A stretch of DNA of 22,621 nucleotides from DASPJQ01 sp035299065. Its GTDB lineage: Bacteria; Bacteroidota; Bacteroidia; Flavobacteriales_D; UBA2798. Of this stretch, positions 14,729 through 22,621 are shown piece by piece. A model generated the notes under the pieces. That model did no database searches. It was not told the origin of the DNA and saw only the letters and a program-made list of their open reading frames with translations. Position numbers and translations under genes: made by a program. Location: contig DATGXI010000157.1 of the NCBI GenBank assembly GCA_035299065.1, positions 1 through 22,621 of the forward strand, written 5' to 3'. Numbering within the stretch: position 1 is the first letter of the stretch; every line of letters starts with the position of its first letter.

Positions 14729-15754
14729 TCATGTATTAAACTTCTCCCACTTCTCAAGCAACGCCTGAAAACCCGGTGGCAATTCCGAATCAAATTGCAT
14801 AAACTCATTTTTAGTGGGGTGCATAAACCCAAGGGTTTTGGCATGTAAAGCCTGCCCTGGTATTAGCTCAAAACAGTTCTCCACAAATTTTTTATATGAG
14901 CCGCTGGTATTTCCCCTTAAAATAACATCACCACCATATTCTTTATCATTAAACAATGTATGCCCAATGTATTTCATATGCACCCGTATCTGGTGCGTAC
15001 GGCCGGTTTCAAGCTTACATTTAACCAGGCTTACATGCGCATAGTTCTTAATCACTTCGTAATGCGTTACCGCATGTTTTCCCTGTGAGCCATCTTCATA
15101 AACCATAAACACTTTACGGTCTTTCACGCTTCGCCCAATATGGCCTGTAACCGTTCCACTGGTATTTTTTGGATTGCCCCATACAAGCGCATAATAAGTT
15201 CGTTCGCTTGTACGGTCATAAAATTGCTTTGACAAATGTGTTAAGGCATGTTCGGTTTTGGCTATCACCATAATCCCGGTTGTAAACTTATCCAAACGGT
15301 GTACCAGCCCCGGCCTGCTTATTTCATTTGACTTGTTCAGGGGCAAATTATCAAAATGGTATACCAACGCATTTACCAATGTACCGGTATAATTTCCATG
15401 CCCGGGGTGTGACACCATTCCGGCCGGTTTGTTCAGCACAATTACATCATCGTCTTCAAACAAAATATCAAGCGGAATGTTTTCGCCTTTTAATTCATAT
15501 TCCCGAACAGGATAAGGCAACACCAGCGAAATTTCATCAAATGGCTTAACCTTGTAATTTGATTTTACCGGTTTTTGATTAACCAGTATGTTGCCTGCCC
15601 TGGCAGCAACCTGTATACGGTTACGTGATGTTTGGGGAATTCGGTCAAAAAGAAATTTATCAATGCGTCTCATCACAACGCCCTTCTCAACCGAAATCTT
15701 TAAATGTTCGTAAAGTTCATCGTTCTCTTCTACCTTATCGTCTTCGGCATGCAT
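14729..15754 (-). CDS. rluD: RluD-type 23S rRNA pseudouridine synthase
   Basis: 341 residues. An S4 RNA-binding domain (about 28-75; MRRIDKFLFDRIPQTSRNRIQ) precedes an RluA-family catalytic domain with the signature GLVHRLDKFTTGIMVIAKT; the catalytic Asp is D155. GRTHQIRVHMKYIGH is a second family motif. RluD modifies U1911, U1915 and U1917 of helix 69 in E. coli; the subfamily (RluD versus RluC or RluA) is inferred from the S4 domain and overall similarity. Its ATG overlaps the stop of the preceding T9SS gene by one base (TAATG), so translation is probably coupled and the gene is third in the PASTA-T9SS-RluD operon. Confidence 0.92.
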   Translation of the reverse strand: MHAEDDKVEENDELYEHLKISVEKGVVMRRIDKFLFDRIPQTSRNRIQVAARAGNILVNQKPVKSNYKVKPFDEISLVLPYPVREYELKGENIPLDILFEDDDVIVLNKPAGMVSHPGHGNYTGTLVNALVYHFDNLPLNKSNEISRPGLVHRLDKFTTGIMVIAKTEHALTHLSKQFYDRTSERTYYALVWGNPKNTSGTVTGHIGRSVKDRKVFMVYEDGSQGKHAVTHYEVIKNYAHVSLVKCKLETGRTHQIRVHMKYIGHTLFNDKEYGGDVILRGNTSGSYKKFVENCFELIPGQALHAKTLGFMHPTKNEFMQFDSELPPGFQALLEKWEKFNT

Positions 15755-17946
15755 TAGTCAATTACTAAACGATGTGAGGTTACTCCCAACTGCGTTTTTA
15801 CCCGTACAAGGTACATGCCCTTTGCCATGTCGCGTACTGAAAAAACATTGGTGGTATACATTGAAATATACTTTCCTGAAATGTCAAACAAGCTAACTTC
15901 TTCAACCGGCTCGGCCGATTTAATATTCACCACATCGTTGGCAGGGTTGGGGTAAATGCTTACTGCGTTAACAGGGCTCACTTCTTCCTGCACGCTTACA
16001 TAATCCGTTTCACAATTATTGAACACCGGGCGCATCATCAACGACCCCTTGAACGATGTATTTAACCAGCCCGTTCCAACCTCGTAATAAATTTTTGATT
16101 GCGTATTGTTGTTCATATCAAAACCAACATTGAGCTTGTCAAGTCCGGCTTGCTTCCATCCAATATAAATATTACCTGAAACATTCAGTGGTGTTGAAAA
16201 GGGGTACACATGAAATTTATTGTGAGCATTTTCATAAATCACACTGCTTACAACTGTTTCCTGGTAAAGTATACTTCCCGGGGTTCCTCCGCTTCCTGCA
16301 TCGTTCCAAACAGTAAGGAAAAACGTATTGCCTTCCACATCATTTACATTTGGGCTAAAGTGTATGGCAATTCCATAAAGCTGATCGGGTTTGGCAAGTG
16401 TAAACTTGTATGCTAATTGCGAATTTGCTCCAATTGGCCCATAAGCACTCTCGGCCGAACCATCATCATACGCATAGTAATTTGAAAACACTTGTGAAAA
16501 ACGCATGGTATCATTGCTCCTGCATTCATCGGGTGTTGTTTGGTGTACAAATTCTATGTCCCACTTTTCAGCACATGAATCAATAAGAGCTGTATCGTAA
16601 ACAATTCCTGCAAGGCCAACATCAAAATTTGTTTTGAAATTGGTTAGCCCGGGTATACTTGGTGTTGCCGGGTTTTCTACCGAGTCAATCAAAACACCTT
16701 CGTGGTACAAATACATCCAGTTAAAACCCACAAGGCGGCCGCCAACATTGTTATTGCGTTGCAAAACGCTGATTGAATCGCGCATATTTCCTGCAGGGTT
16801 CATAGCATAATGCGTCAACGGCATACTCACATAATTATTTTTCAAAAGTGTAAGCGCCTGGTAACGGAAAGCAACATCATCACGGTTGGTGTCCACCGCA
16901 CTCCTGAACTGGTTCAAATAAACATAATCCAAATGCCAGTGATCAATGCTTCCCGACAGTACAGCACGGTTTTTAAACCTGAATCTAAATCCATTGGTAA
17001 ACCAGGCTGGATTTGTGAATGGTATTAATACCTGCTTAAAATCCTGTAATGCCGTCCCGGGAACCGACCATACATGCGCCCAGGTATTGGATCCCAATGC
17101 AGGATAATTTACTTCCAGTATAAGCGAGTCTTCTCCCTCGGGGCTTTCACCATAACCCTCGGGCTGGTAAAAGAAACTCAGGTAAATTGAATCGGCCGGT
17201 GTGTGTGTACCCAAATTAATTGGCTTTGAAGTAAGCACATCACCCACACCTTCTGACGTGGGTATGGTAAAATCATATGGAAAACCATTTTCATCAAAAC
17301 CGTCAAAGGTTGCAACACCAAGTGTTGGTGGGTTAACCCCAAACCGGTAATTGTGATAGGCGTATGTATCTAACCAAACTGCTGAAGTTTGATCAATACT
17401 GGCTACAAAATAAACGTAAACTGAATCCTGCGTATAATCACAGGTTGTGCCAATGGTATCGGGTGATGTAGGCAGGTATGCCGTATCAATAATGTTGTAG
17501 CAAGGGTAAACCGTGTCGGTCATTCCCACAATGGGATATTGCGTAAGGTCATACACCGTTACCACCTGGTAAGGCAGGTCGGCAAAATAAAGTGTATCGC
17601 TTCCATCGGGTAACGTGTCAAAGGTAATGTATTGCGTGGGATCGGTCATAAACGTTGTTCCCACAGGCATAGGAGCGCCACCCTGTTCAAGCAAATAAAA
17701 AACTGAATCGGTCACATTTGCATCGGTTGGTGTAGCGTTGTACTTACGGAATTTACTCCTTGAAAAATCGTCCTGTATAGGTAAACTTAAGGTGTCTACT
17801 TCATAAACAAAAATTCCGGGATAAACTTTTTGATTGTTTTTTTGAAGTTCAACATTTACGTTCAAGGGTGAAAGTTGTTCATGTACCTGGCCAAAAGAAC
17901 GTATGGCTCCAAATAAAGCAAAAAGTGTAATGAAAAAACGATTCAT
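15754..17946 (-). CDS. Large secreted protein with type IX secretion (Por) C-terminal sorting domain
   Basis: 730 residues. Signal peptide at the start (MNRFFITLFALFGAIRSFGQ). The C-terminal 75 residues or so are a T9SS type A sorting domain: VSIYPNPANDVVNIKSAEP, then EVSLFDISGKYI and GMYLVRVKT. The protein should therefore cross the inner membrane by Sec and the outer membrane by T9SS, ending on the cell surface or outside. The middle is beta-rich, Asp/Thr/Tyr-rich and without a catalytic motif I recognise; it has segments reminiscent of jelly-roll modules (VILIPFTN-like strands, FRFRFKNRAVLSGSIDHWH). A substrate or adhesive role would be guesswork. It starts 3 bases after the PASTA gene stop and overlaps rluD by one base. 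Confidence 0.88.
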   Translation of the reverse strand: MNRFFITLFALFGAIRSFGQVHEQLSPLNVNVELQKNNQKVYPGIFVYEVDTLSLPIQDDFSRSKFRKYNATPTDANVTDSVFYLLEQGGAPMPVGTTFMTDPTQYITFDTLPDGSDTLYFADLPYQVVTVYDLTQYPIVGMTDTVYPCYNIIDTAYLPTSPDTIGTTCDYTQDSVYVYFVASIDQTSAVWLDTYAYHNYRFGVNPPTLGVATFDGFDENGFPYDFTIPTSEGVGDVLTSKPINLGTHTPADSIYLSFFYQPEGYGESPEGEDSLILEVNYPALGSNTWAHVWSVPGTALQDFKQVLIPFTNPAWFTNGFRFRFKNRAVLSGSIDHWHLDYVYLNQFRSAVDTNRDDVAFRYQALTLLKNNYVSMPLTHYAMNPAGNMRDSISVLQRNNNVGGRLVGFNWMYLYHEGVLIDSVENPATPSIPGLTNFKTNFDVGLAGIVYDTALIDSCAEKWDIEFVHQTTPDECRSNDTMRFSQVFSNYYAYDDGSAESAYGPIGANSQLAYKFTLAKPDQLYGIAIHFSPNVNDVEGNTFFLTVWNDAGSGGTPGSILYQETVVSSVIYENAHNKFHVYPFSTPLNVSGNIYIGWKQAGLDKLNVGFDMNNNTQSKIYYEVGTGWLNTSFKGSLMMRPVFNNCETDYVSVQEEVSPVNAVSIYPNPANDVVNIKSAEPVEEVSLFDISGKYISMYTTNVFSVRDMAKGMYLVRVKTQLGVTSHRLVID

Positions 17947-17949
17947 GGG

Positions 17950-18759
17950 TTAAGGCGTTTGAGGTTTATCGTTCGAAAACCAAACGGTAATTTCAGAACC
18001 TGCTGAAACATCATTGCCCGATGCAGGCGCCTGACGATAGGCCCTTGCCGAAGCTGAATCCTTTTTTGTTTTGCAATTTTCAAAAATTGGCACCATGGTA
18101 AGCGAACTATTGCTTAAACGCGCATCGGCCTCTTCTATTGTGAGCCCTTCTAAATCTACTACAGTTACCTGCTCGCCTGATTTTTGTCCAAGTATTAACG
18201 TTATGGTTTCGCCTTTGGCAATTTTTGCGCCCGGCTTAAGCTCCCTTCCCTTGTACATTTGCTCAATTACACAGTCGTTACAGTCGTTATAAGGACGGTA
18301 TTTCACAGTGGTTTTCAGGCCAATAATTTTCAAAACCCCTTCAGCATGCCTGCGTGATTTGTTAATAAGCTTGGGAACCGTAATGAGTTTAGGCTGGTTT
18401 GAAATAATGGTCACAATGATCTTCCGCCCCTTTTTAACAGGCTCCTTTGTAATTTTTGTTGGGCCCGGGGTTTGCAACAATACCGTTCCCCTGGCTCCTT
18501 TATCTGAAAAAACCGTGTCAATGTGATCAAGATCAAGCTCCAGGCCCAATGGCTCAAGGGTCTCGTTTAACTGGGTGGATTTAAGGCCAATAAGATTAGG
18601 CACATCAACCAGGCTTGATTTATCGTTATTGGTATAGCCATCAAGGTACCATTTACAACCTACAATGATAATAACCACTGTTGCCAAAGCATACGCCAGG
18701 TGCTTAAGAAAATACCGGGTAATAAATGCCGAGAAAAAAATCTTCAGTTTTTGGCGCAT
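17950..18759 (-). CDS. Stand-alone PASTA-domain membrane protein
   Basis: 269 residues. A short cytoplasmic segment and one membrane helix (about 17-36) precede three PASTA domains: about 50-120 (VDVPNLIGLKSTQLNETLEP), 123-192 (ITVPKLINKSRRHAEGVLK) and 196-263 (VVDLEGLTIEEADARLSNS). PASTA domains in Ser/Thr kinases and penicillin-binding proteins sense or bind peptidoglycan fragments and beta-lactams; here there is no kinase or transpeptidase domain, so it may be a cell-wall sensor or tether in the periplasm. The second domain has a CxxC pair (C160, C163). It leads the operon with the T9SS protein and rluD, and is divergent from ddl. No other in-frame start exists near the N-terminus. Confidence 0.9.
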   Translation of the reverse strand: MRQKLKIFFSAFITRYFLKHLAYALATVVIIIVGCKWYLDGYTNNDKSSLVDVPNLIGLKSTQLNETLEPLGLELDLDHIDTVFSDKGARGTVLLQTPGPTKITKEPVKKGRKIIVTIISNQPKLITVPKLINKSRRHAEGVLKIIGLKTTVKYRPYNDCNDCVIEQMYKGRELKPGAKIAKGETITLILGQKSGEQVTVVDLEGLTIEEADARLSNSSLTMVPIFENCKTKKDSASARAYRQAPASGNDVSAGSEITVWFSNDKPQTP

Positions 18760-18770
18760 CGTAATGGGTA

Positions 18771-18805
18771 CAAAGATATAAATATTAAAATGTTTAAATC
18801 AAAAA
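18771..18805 (-). promoter_or_regulatory. Promoter of the PASTA-T9SS-rluD operon
   Basis: On the minus strand a TTTTTG (18800-18805) is followed, 21 bases later, by TATCTTTG (18771-18778). This is a perfect TAnnTTTG -7 element with a TTG at the correct -33 spacing for Bacteroidota. The -7 element ends only 11 bases before the ATG, so the mRNA should have almost no leader. Confidence 0.72.
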
Positions 18806-19049
18806 CTCTCAAAAAGCTTGTTAATATACCAAGTTAAGTACTTTGGTTATGTAAGCATGCCGGGGCTATTGGTAATTTATGCCGGTGCGCTGTTTAAATA
18901 CATAAGTCAGTCAGCGTAATACCATTAAGCCTGACTAAAACAAAATACAACTATGGTGTTGCTTGCAAATAATACACCGCCCGCCCCGCTTAATAAAAAA
19001 GGGTAATATGAACGCCTTGAATAACCGTATATAAACAAAAATTTTACGT
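18806..19049. other. Intergenic region upstream of ddl
   Basis: The whole gap 18760-19049 is 290 bases; besides the operon promoter at its left end I see no ORF, RNA gene or hairpin terminator. Two ATGCCGG words (about 18857 and 18880) are probably chance. The ddl start is preceded by an A/T-rich stretch (AAACAAAAATTTTACGT) with no Shine-Dalgarno sequence. Confidence 0.4.
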
Positions 19050-20018
19050 ATGAAGCTAATTGCTGTTTTGGCAGGCGGATACTCGCATGAAAAAGTGGTT
19101 TCAGTTAAAAGCGCTGCTACCATCATGAAATACATTGACCAAAAAAAATACCAGCCAGTTTTGGTCATCATTGAAAAAGAAAAATGGACTGCCACGTTTG
19201 AAAACAACCAATACCCGGTTGATAAAAATGATTTCACCTTTACCGTTGACGGCCATAAAAAAAACTTTGACGGTGCGTTCAACATGGTGCATGGCACCCC
19301 TGGCGAAGACGGGCTGATATCCGGATATTTTGACATGCTTGGCATTAAACACACGTGCAACAAAACCCTTCAGGGAAGTTTGACCTTCGATAAATTTTTG
19401 TGCAACAAACTGGCAAAATCATTTGGTGCAACTGTTGCAAACTCTTTCCTGCTTACTTCACATAACGATCCCCAAATTTCACGCATAGAAAAAGAAATTG
19501 GTTTTCCTTGTTTCGTAAAACCTAACGACAGTGGTTCAAGTTTTGGTGTAACAAAAGTTAAAGATGCGAACGCACTGCAACCCGCCATACAACATGCATT
19601 TGACAATGGAACGGCCGTAGTGGTTGAAGCATTTGTGAATGGAACCGAAGTTGCCTGTGGCATTGTAAAACTAAAAGGTCAAATAACCGTATTACCCATT
19701 ACTGAAATTGTTCCCGAAACCGAGTTTTTTGATTTCACTGCCAAGTACGAAGGCAAATCCAAAGAAATTACGCCTGCACGCATCTCCGAAAAATCATGGA
19801 AACTGGTACAGGATGCTACAAAAATGCTGTATGAAAAATTCATGCTGCGTGGTTTTGCACGCGTTGATTTTATCATTCAAAATGAAATCCCTTATTTAAT
19901 TGAAATGAATACCATTCCCGGTATGAGTGAAGCCAGCCTGGTTCCACAACAAGTCAGGGAATATGGCTGGACCTTAGAGCAGTTTGTAACAGGTGTGGCA
20001 GATGAATTCTTTGAGTAA
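19050..20018 (+). CDS. ddl: D-alanine--D-alanine ligase
   Basis: 322 residues, full length. ATP-grasp enzyme that joins two D-Ala to form the dipeptide of the peptidoglycan stem, in the cytoplasm. Visible features: N-terminal VLAGGYSHEKVVSVKSA (E14, S18), HGTPGEDGLISGYFDMLGI (81-99), ATP-binding FVKPNDSGSSFGV with K157, omega-loop AKY with Y233, and metal-binding R271, D273, E285 and N287 in ARVDFI and IEMNTIPGM. The omega-loop Tyr is that of D-Ala-D-Ala ligases rather than VanA-type D-Ala-D-Lac ligases, so ordinary vancomycin-sensitive stems are inferred. It is divergent from the PASTA operon. Confidence 0.96.
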   Translation: MKLIAVLAGGYSHEKVVSVKSAATIMKYIDQKKYQPVLVIIEKEKWTATFENNQYPVDKNDFTFTVDGHKKNFDGAFNMVHGTPGEDGLISGYFDMLGIKHTCNKTLQGSLTFDKFLCNKLAKSFGATVANSFLLTSHNDPQISRIEKEIGFPCFVKPNDSGSSFGVTKVKDANALQPAIQHAFDNGTAVVVEAFVNGTEVACGIVKLKGQITVLPITEIVPETEFFDFTAKYEGKSKEITPARISEKSWKLVQDATKMLYEKFMLRGFARVDFIIQNEIPYLIEMNTIPGMSEASLVPQQVREYGWTLEQFVTGVADEFFE

Positions 20019-20024
20019 ATTATT

Positions 20025-20049
20025 AATTGACAATGGTCAATGATCAATT
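20025..20049. repeat. Short palindromic extragenic words after ddl
   Basis: TTGAC (20027-20031) and GTCAA (20036-20040) form a hairpin nested beside AATTGA (20025-20030) and TCAATT (20044-20049). This TCAATGATCAATT-like series is a common degenerate extragenic sequence in Bacteroidota. There is no U-tract, so a terminator is unlikely. Confidence 0.45.
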
Positions 20050-20079
20050 TAAAGTTTACAGTTAAATAATTTGGCTGCC

Positions 20080-20135
20080 TTGCGCGGTAGCGCAATCGGG
20101 CTATCGGCTATAGCTTTTGCTTCTCAAAAGGCTAT
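20080..20135. repeat. Cluster of small hairpins
   Basis: TTGCGC/GCGCAA (20080-20085 and 20090-20095, loop GGTA); GCTAT/ATAGC (20100-20104 and 20110-20114); and ATAGCTTTTG (20110-20119) with CAAAAGGCTAT (20125-20135), pairing apart from one bulged G around a CTTCT loop. The second and third stems share an arm and are mutually exclusive. This may be a repetitive extragenic element or a structured 3' region of ddl mRNA. Confidence 0.55.
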
Positions 20136-20189
20136 TTGTCTCTATCCCTGGCAGAGGTTAAAACAAGGCCTGAAAAATTCAATCGAGAT

Positions 20190-20417
20190 TTGGCGGATCG
20201 CTACGCTCCAAGCTTTTCGATAGAAATTAATTTATTTTTAGTCGCTCGCGATTTTTAGCAGGCCCGGTTACAGTTTCAAAAGCGTATTACTATTTCTCTA
20301 AGTCTTGTGCTAAATTTTGGTGCTTTTGAAACTGTAACCATGAACGCCTCCAAATTGCGAGGGAGCAGCAAAAAATTCTTTCTCGTCAAATATCAAGTGA
20401 CCGCGGCAATCTGCCAA
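20190..20417. repeat. Foldback element: 18-base perfect inverted repeat inside long imperfect arms
   Basis: GGTTACAGTTTCAAAAGC (20266-20283) and its exact reverse complement (20322-20339) enclose a 38-base loop. Outside them the complementarity continues imperfectly. CTCGCGATTTTTAGCAGGC (20245-20263) matches the reverse complement of 20346-20361, and TTGGCGGATCGC (20190-20201) matches that of 20406-20417 (TTGGCAGATTGC). The whole is about 228 bases with arms of 94 and 96 bases. There is no ORF inside. AAGGCC occurs on both sides (20165-20170 and 20416-20421) but may be chance. It lies between convergent genes and could be a MITE-like element, a structured RNA or a two-way transcription barrier. 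Confidence 0.65.
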
Positions 20418-20464
20418 GGCCAGAAGGCACATTTGCGTTCAATTAAAGTCCGGAATAAACAACT

Positions 20465-21421
20465 TTACTCGTAATAATAAATCTCCCTTGTTTCCACACT
20501 TCCGTTTTCAAGGTTGGTCTTCTTCGTATAATTTCCGTGCCTATCAAATTCATAAACATATCGTTGTTTCACATAACCATCTTTTCGTAACGGCTTGTAG
20601 TCATCATCAGCATATTCATACTTCCCAAGTTCCATAACAAGGTTTTTGTATTTATCAAAATACCGGGCATTCCATTTAGTATCTTCTGCATAATAAATTA
20701 TTTCGGGATCAATGTTTACTTCAAGCAGATAACGTTTAGCGTTTTTTGAAGGTTTTCCTTTTTTAAGTTCATCATTTTCACCTACCAATTCAAAGAAAGG
20801 GGATGGAGGGATTTTCCAATTAATTTTCCTGACAAACCGGTAAACTGAAGGGAATGAATCAATCTTGTTTCCATAGAATATTCGCATTGAGTCGCATTTT
20901 TTCTCATGATAAAAAAACTGGAATGTTTGTGTAGTATCCTGCACGTTTTTGTTTATCGAAAAAGAATCCACGCTCTTTGTATGGAAACTTACCCTATAAA
21001 TTAATTTAACCGTGTCTGACAGCCAATTTACTATACTGCCCTGCCACGACCTATCAATTCTTAAATAAGGAGTTGCTGAAAGAAAACTCCCCCCTTCATC
21101 ATAATTATAATTAAGGTATCCATCCTTTATCAAATACCCACTTTTGCTAAATTCGAAAGTCTCCGTTACCATTTGCTTATCTCCATCACATTCACAGTGA
21201 CAATTCTCTTCCTTGTGTACAATAATTTTTGAAACGGGGCCTTGAATAGTAGCCCAGGGAAAAGTTCCCAGTTTTTGTGGTTCTGGCAAGTCATTTTGAA
21301 ACTGGCCATACTGCGGATCCCAATAGCGTGGGTTTTCACACAAACAATTGCGTTCATCCATGTTTTGCGAAATGGATTTGGAAATAGAAAAAAATAGTAC
21401 TATTGAAAACAAAATTCGCAT
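20465..21421 (-). CDS. Secreted protein of unknown function with YD-like repeat end
   Basis: 318 residues; no family recognised. The N-terminus (MRILFSIVLFFSISKSISQN) is a likely signal peptide. Just after it are two Cys-rich spots: NCLCENP (C26, C28) and ENCHCECDG (C74, C76, C78), which could form disulfides or bind metal. The C-terminal part consists of short beta-hairpin-like units, such as YLLEVNIDPEIIYYAED and YVYEFDRHGNYTKKTNLENG, resembling the YD/RHS-type or MORN-like repeats of many Bacteroidota extracellular proteins. It has no T9SS sorting domain and no lipobox. It is a single gene, with no obvious operon partner. Confidence 0.72.
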   Translation of the reverse strand: MRILFSIVLFFSISKSISQNMDERNCLCENPRYWDPQYGQFQNDLPEPQKLGTFPWATIQGPVSKIIVHKEENCHCECDGDKQMVTETFEFSKSGYLIKDGYLNYNYDEGGSFLSATPYLRIDRSWQGSIVNWLSDTVKLIYRVSFHTKSVDSFSINKNVQDTTQTFQFFYHEKKCDSMRIFYGNKIDSFPSVYRFVRKINWKIPPSPFFELVGENDELKKGKPSKNAKRYLLEVNIDPEIIYYAEDTKWNARYFDKYKNLVMELGKYEYADDDYKPLRKDGYVKQRYVYEFDRHGNYTKKTNLENGSVETREIYYYE

Positions 21422-21518
21422 GAAATAAAAACGAAAATTAAACAGGCTTATTTCAACCGTTCCCTAAGCGAAGTAAGCCAGATATCTCTTTATCAAAAAT
21501 CTCTCTTTCTAAAATTCC

Positions 21519-22621
21519 TTAGACTTGATCCAATTCAGCTTTATGCTCGCGTGGCTCACCAGGTTCCTTTAACTCACCCTCCCACTTGCTCACTACAGCC
21601 GTTGCAACAGCATTTCCAACAACATTGGTTGCACTGCGCCCCATATCCAGGAAATGATCAATGCCAATAATTAATCCAAGTCCTGCCTCTGGAATTTTAT
21701 ACGTGGCCAGCATACTTGCAATAACAACCAACGATGCACGCGGTACACCGGCAATTCCTTTACTGGTTAACATAAAAATCAAGAGCATGGTCAATTGATC
21801 GGCAATTGACATGTCAACACCGTACGCCTGTGCCAATGAAATGGCCGCAAAGGTCATGTACATCATACTGCCATCAAGGTTGAATGAATATCCCAACGGC
21901 AAAATAAAACCGGTGATCTTTGGTGGGCAACCAAACTTTTCCAAGGCCTCAAATGTTTTTGGCATAGCCGCTTCACTGCTGGTGGTTGAAAATGCAAGTA
22001 AAACCGGCTCCTTAATATGTCCAAGCAATTTAAAGTACTTTATGCGACATAACGAACAAACAATAAATAAAACCACAAAAATAAAAAACAAGAGACCAAT
22101 GTAAAATGCGCCCATTATGTAAGCGTATCCTTTCAATACCTCGGGGCCTTTTACCGCCACAACCGATGCCACTGCACCAAAAACGGCCAGCGGTGCAAAT
22201 GCCATAACATAACCCGTTACTTTAAACATGATGTGTGAAAGACTTTCCAACGCATCAATAACTGGTTTTGATTTTTCTTTTAATGATGCTGCCGCAATTC
22301 CAAAGAAAATAGAGAAAACCACAATGGGAAGAATTTCATTTTCGGCCATTGCTTTTATAATGCTGCTTGGAATTACGTGCTTCACAAATTCGGCACCGTC
22401 AAACGCCATGGCAGGTACATTTGCGGCCTGGTGATTGTCCAAAGGCAAGTAATGCCCGGGTTGAAAAACATTTACCAGCAACAAACCCAATAAAAGCGAA
22501 ACAAGGGAGGCCGATACAAAATAAAAAAGTGCCTTACCACCAATACGGCCGACACTTTTAAAGTCCCCAAGTTTTGCAATACCTACAACCAGTACCGAGA
22601 AAACAAGCGGGGCAATAATCA
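21519..22621 (-). CDS. Dicarboxylate/amino acid:cation symporter (DAACS family), 5' end missing
   Basis: The frame is open to the window edge, so the N-terminus is cut; about 367 residues are visible. It is a member of the GltP/DctA (SLC1-like) family, which imports glutamate, aspartate or C4-dicarboxylates with Na+ or H+. Signatures are the hairpin 1 serine-rich motif STTSSEAAMPKTFEALEKFG, then the TM7 stretch LPLGYSFNLDGSMMYM, and the TM8 stretch IIGIDHFLDMGRSATNVVGN. The NMDGT-type TM7 motif appears as NLDGS. Glutamate versus dicarboxylate preference cannot be decided from what is visible. The last 25 residues are hydrophilic (GELKEPGEPREHKAELDQV). Confidence 0.93.
   Translation of the reverse strand, partial: IIAPLVFSVLVVGIAKLGDFKSVGRIGGKALFYFVSASLVSLLLGLLLVNVFQPGHYLPLDNHQAANVPAMAFDGAEFVKHVIPSSIIKAMAENEILPIVVFSIFFGIAAASLKEKSKPVIDALESLSHIMFKVTGYVMAFAPLAVFGAVASVVAVKGPEVLKGYAYIMGAFYIGLLFFIFVVLFIVCSLCRIKYFKLLGHIKEPVLLAFSTTSSEAAMPKTFEALEKFGCPPKITGFILPLGYSFNLDGSMMYMTFAAISLAQAYGVDMSIADQLTMLLIFMLTSKGIAGVPRASLVVIASMLATYKIPEAGLGLIIGIDHFLDMGRSATNVVGNAVATAVVSKWEGELKEPGEPREHKAELDQV

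Larger units (their letters stand above)
20019..20464. other. 446-base non-coding stretch between convergent genes
   Basis: Longest gene-free stretch in the window, between the 3' ends of ddl and the gene at 20465-21421. It has no credible ORF, tRNA or rRNA. It contains the palindromic words, hairpin cluster and foldback element listed separately, and reads as repeat-derived sequence. Confidence 0.7.

Noticed and set aside
14636..14729. Interleaved inverted repeats AAACACGT/ACGTGTTT and ACTTTTGAA/TTCAAAAGT between the TonB-like gene and rluD
   Set aside because: Short arms, long spacers and crossing order; likely chance in AT-rich sequence.
20190..20417. Integron attC site or CRISPR repeat
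   Set aside because: No integrase, no GTTRRRY-type end arrangement that fits, and no regularly spaced repeats.
1..22621. tRNA, rRNA, CRISPR, prophage or insertion sequence
   Set aside because: No cloverleaf, no rRNA-like sequence, no transposase, integrase or phage structural gene, and no spaced repeat array seen on either strand.

Overview
This 22.6 kb window is a gene-dense stretch of a Bacteroidota chromosome. The assignment rests on a type IX secretion (T9SS) C-terminal sorting domain, a DUF4290 gene next to murA, Bacteroidota-type -7 promoter elements (TAnnTTTG), A-rich starts without Shine-Dalgarno sequences, and a MurA with Asp in place of the usual catalytic Cys. No species can be named. 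I see no phage, insertion sequence, CRISPR array, tRNA or rRNA. Most genes look like vertically inherited core genes.

Layout. (1) 1-1216: 3' part of an S46 dipeptidyl-peptidase fused to TPR repeats (+). (2) 1426-2465: shared terminator, a Lys/Ala-rich histone H1-like protein (-), and the tRNA methyltransferase TrmH (-). (3) 2626-5003 (+): a MerR-type regulator overlapping a secreted TPR/beta-propeller/SPOR-like protein. (4) 5092-8082 (-): SDR protein, LemA and a TPM-domain membrane protein. (5) 8253-11681 (-): MATE transporter, DUF4290 protein and MurA. (6) 11844-13073 (-): NADP-type isocitrate dehydrogenase with its own terminator. (7) 13369-14546: a small secreted protein (+) convergent with a TonB-like protein (-). 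(8) 14729-18759 (-): a tight operon of PASTA protein, T9SS-exported protein and RluD. (9) 19050-20018 (+): D-Ala-D-Ala ligase. (10) 20019-20464: a 446-base non-coding stretch full of inverted repeats. (11) 20465-21421 (-): an unrecognised secreted protein. (12) 21519-22621 (-): a dicarboxylate/amino acid:cation symporter cut by the window end.

A cell-envelope theme runs through the window. MurA and Ddl make peptidoglycan precursors. The PASTA and SPOR-like proteins are candidate peptidoglycan binders. LemA/TPM, the TonB-like protein and the T9SS cargo are envelope or export proteins. RluD and TrmH modify rRNA and tRNA.

I found no clearly new multi-gene defence or mobile system. The items most worth a second look are the roughly 228-base foldback element at 20190-20417, the S46-TPR fusion with a predicted acidic-residue specificity, the regulator-coupled TPR/propeller/SPOR protein, the SDR protein without the Tyr/Lys catalytic pair, and the twin AT-rich palindromes at the trmH/merR divergent region.
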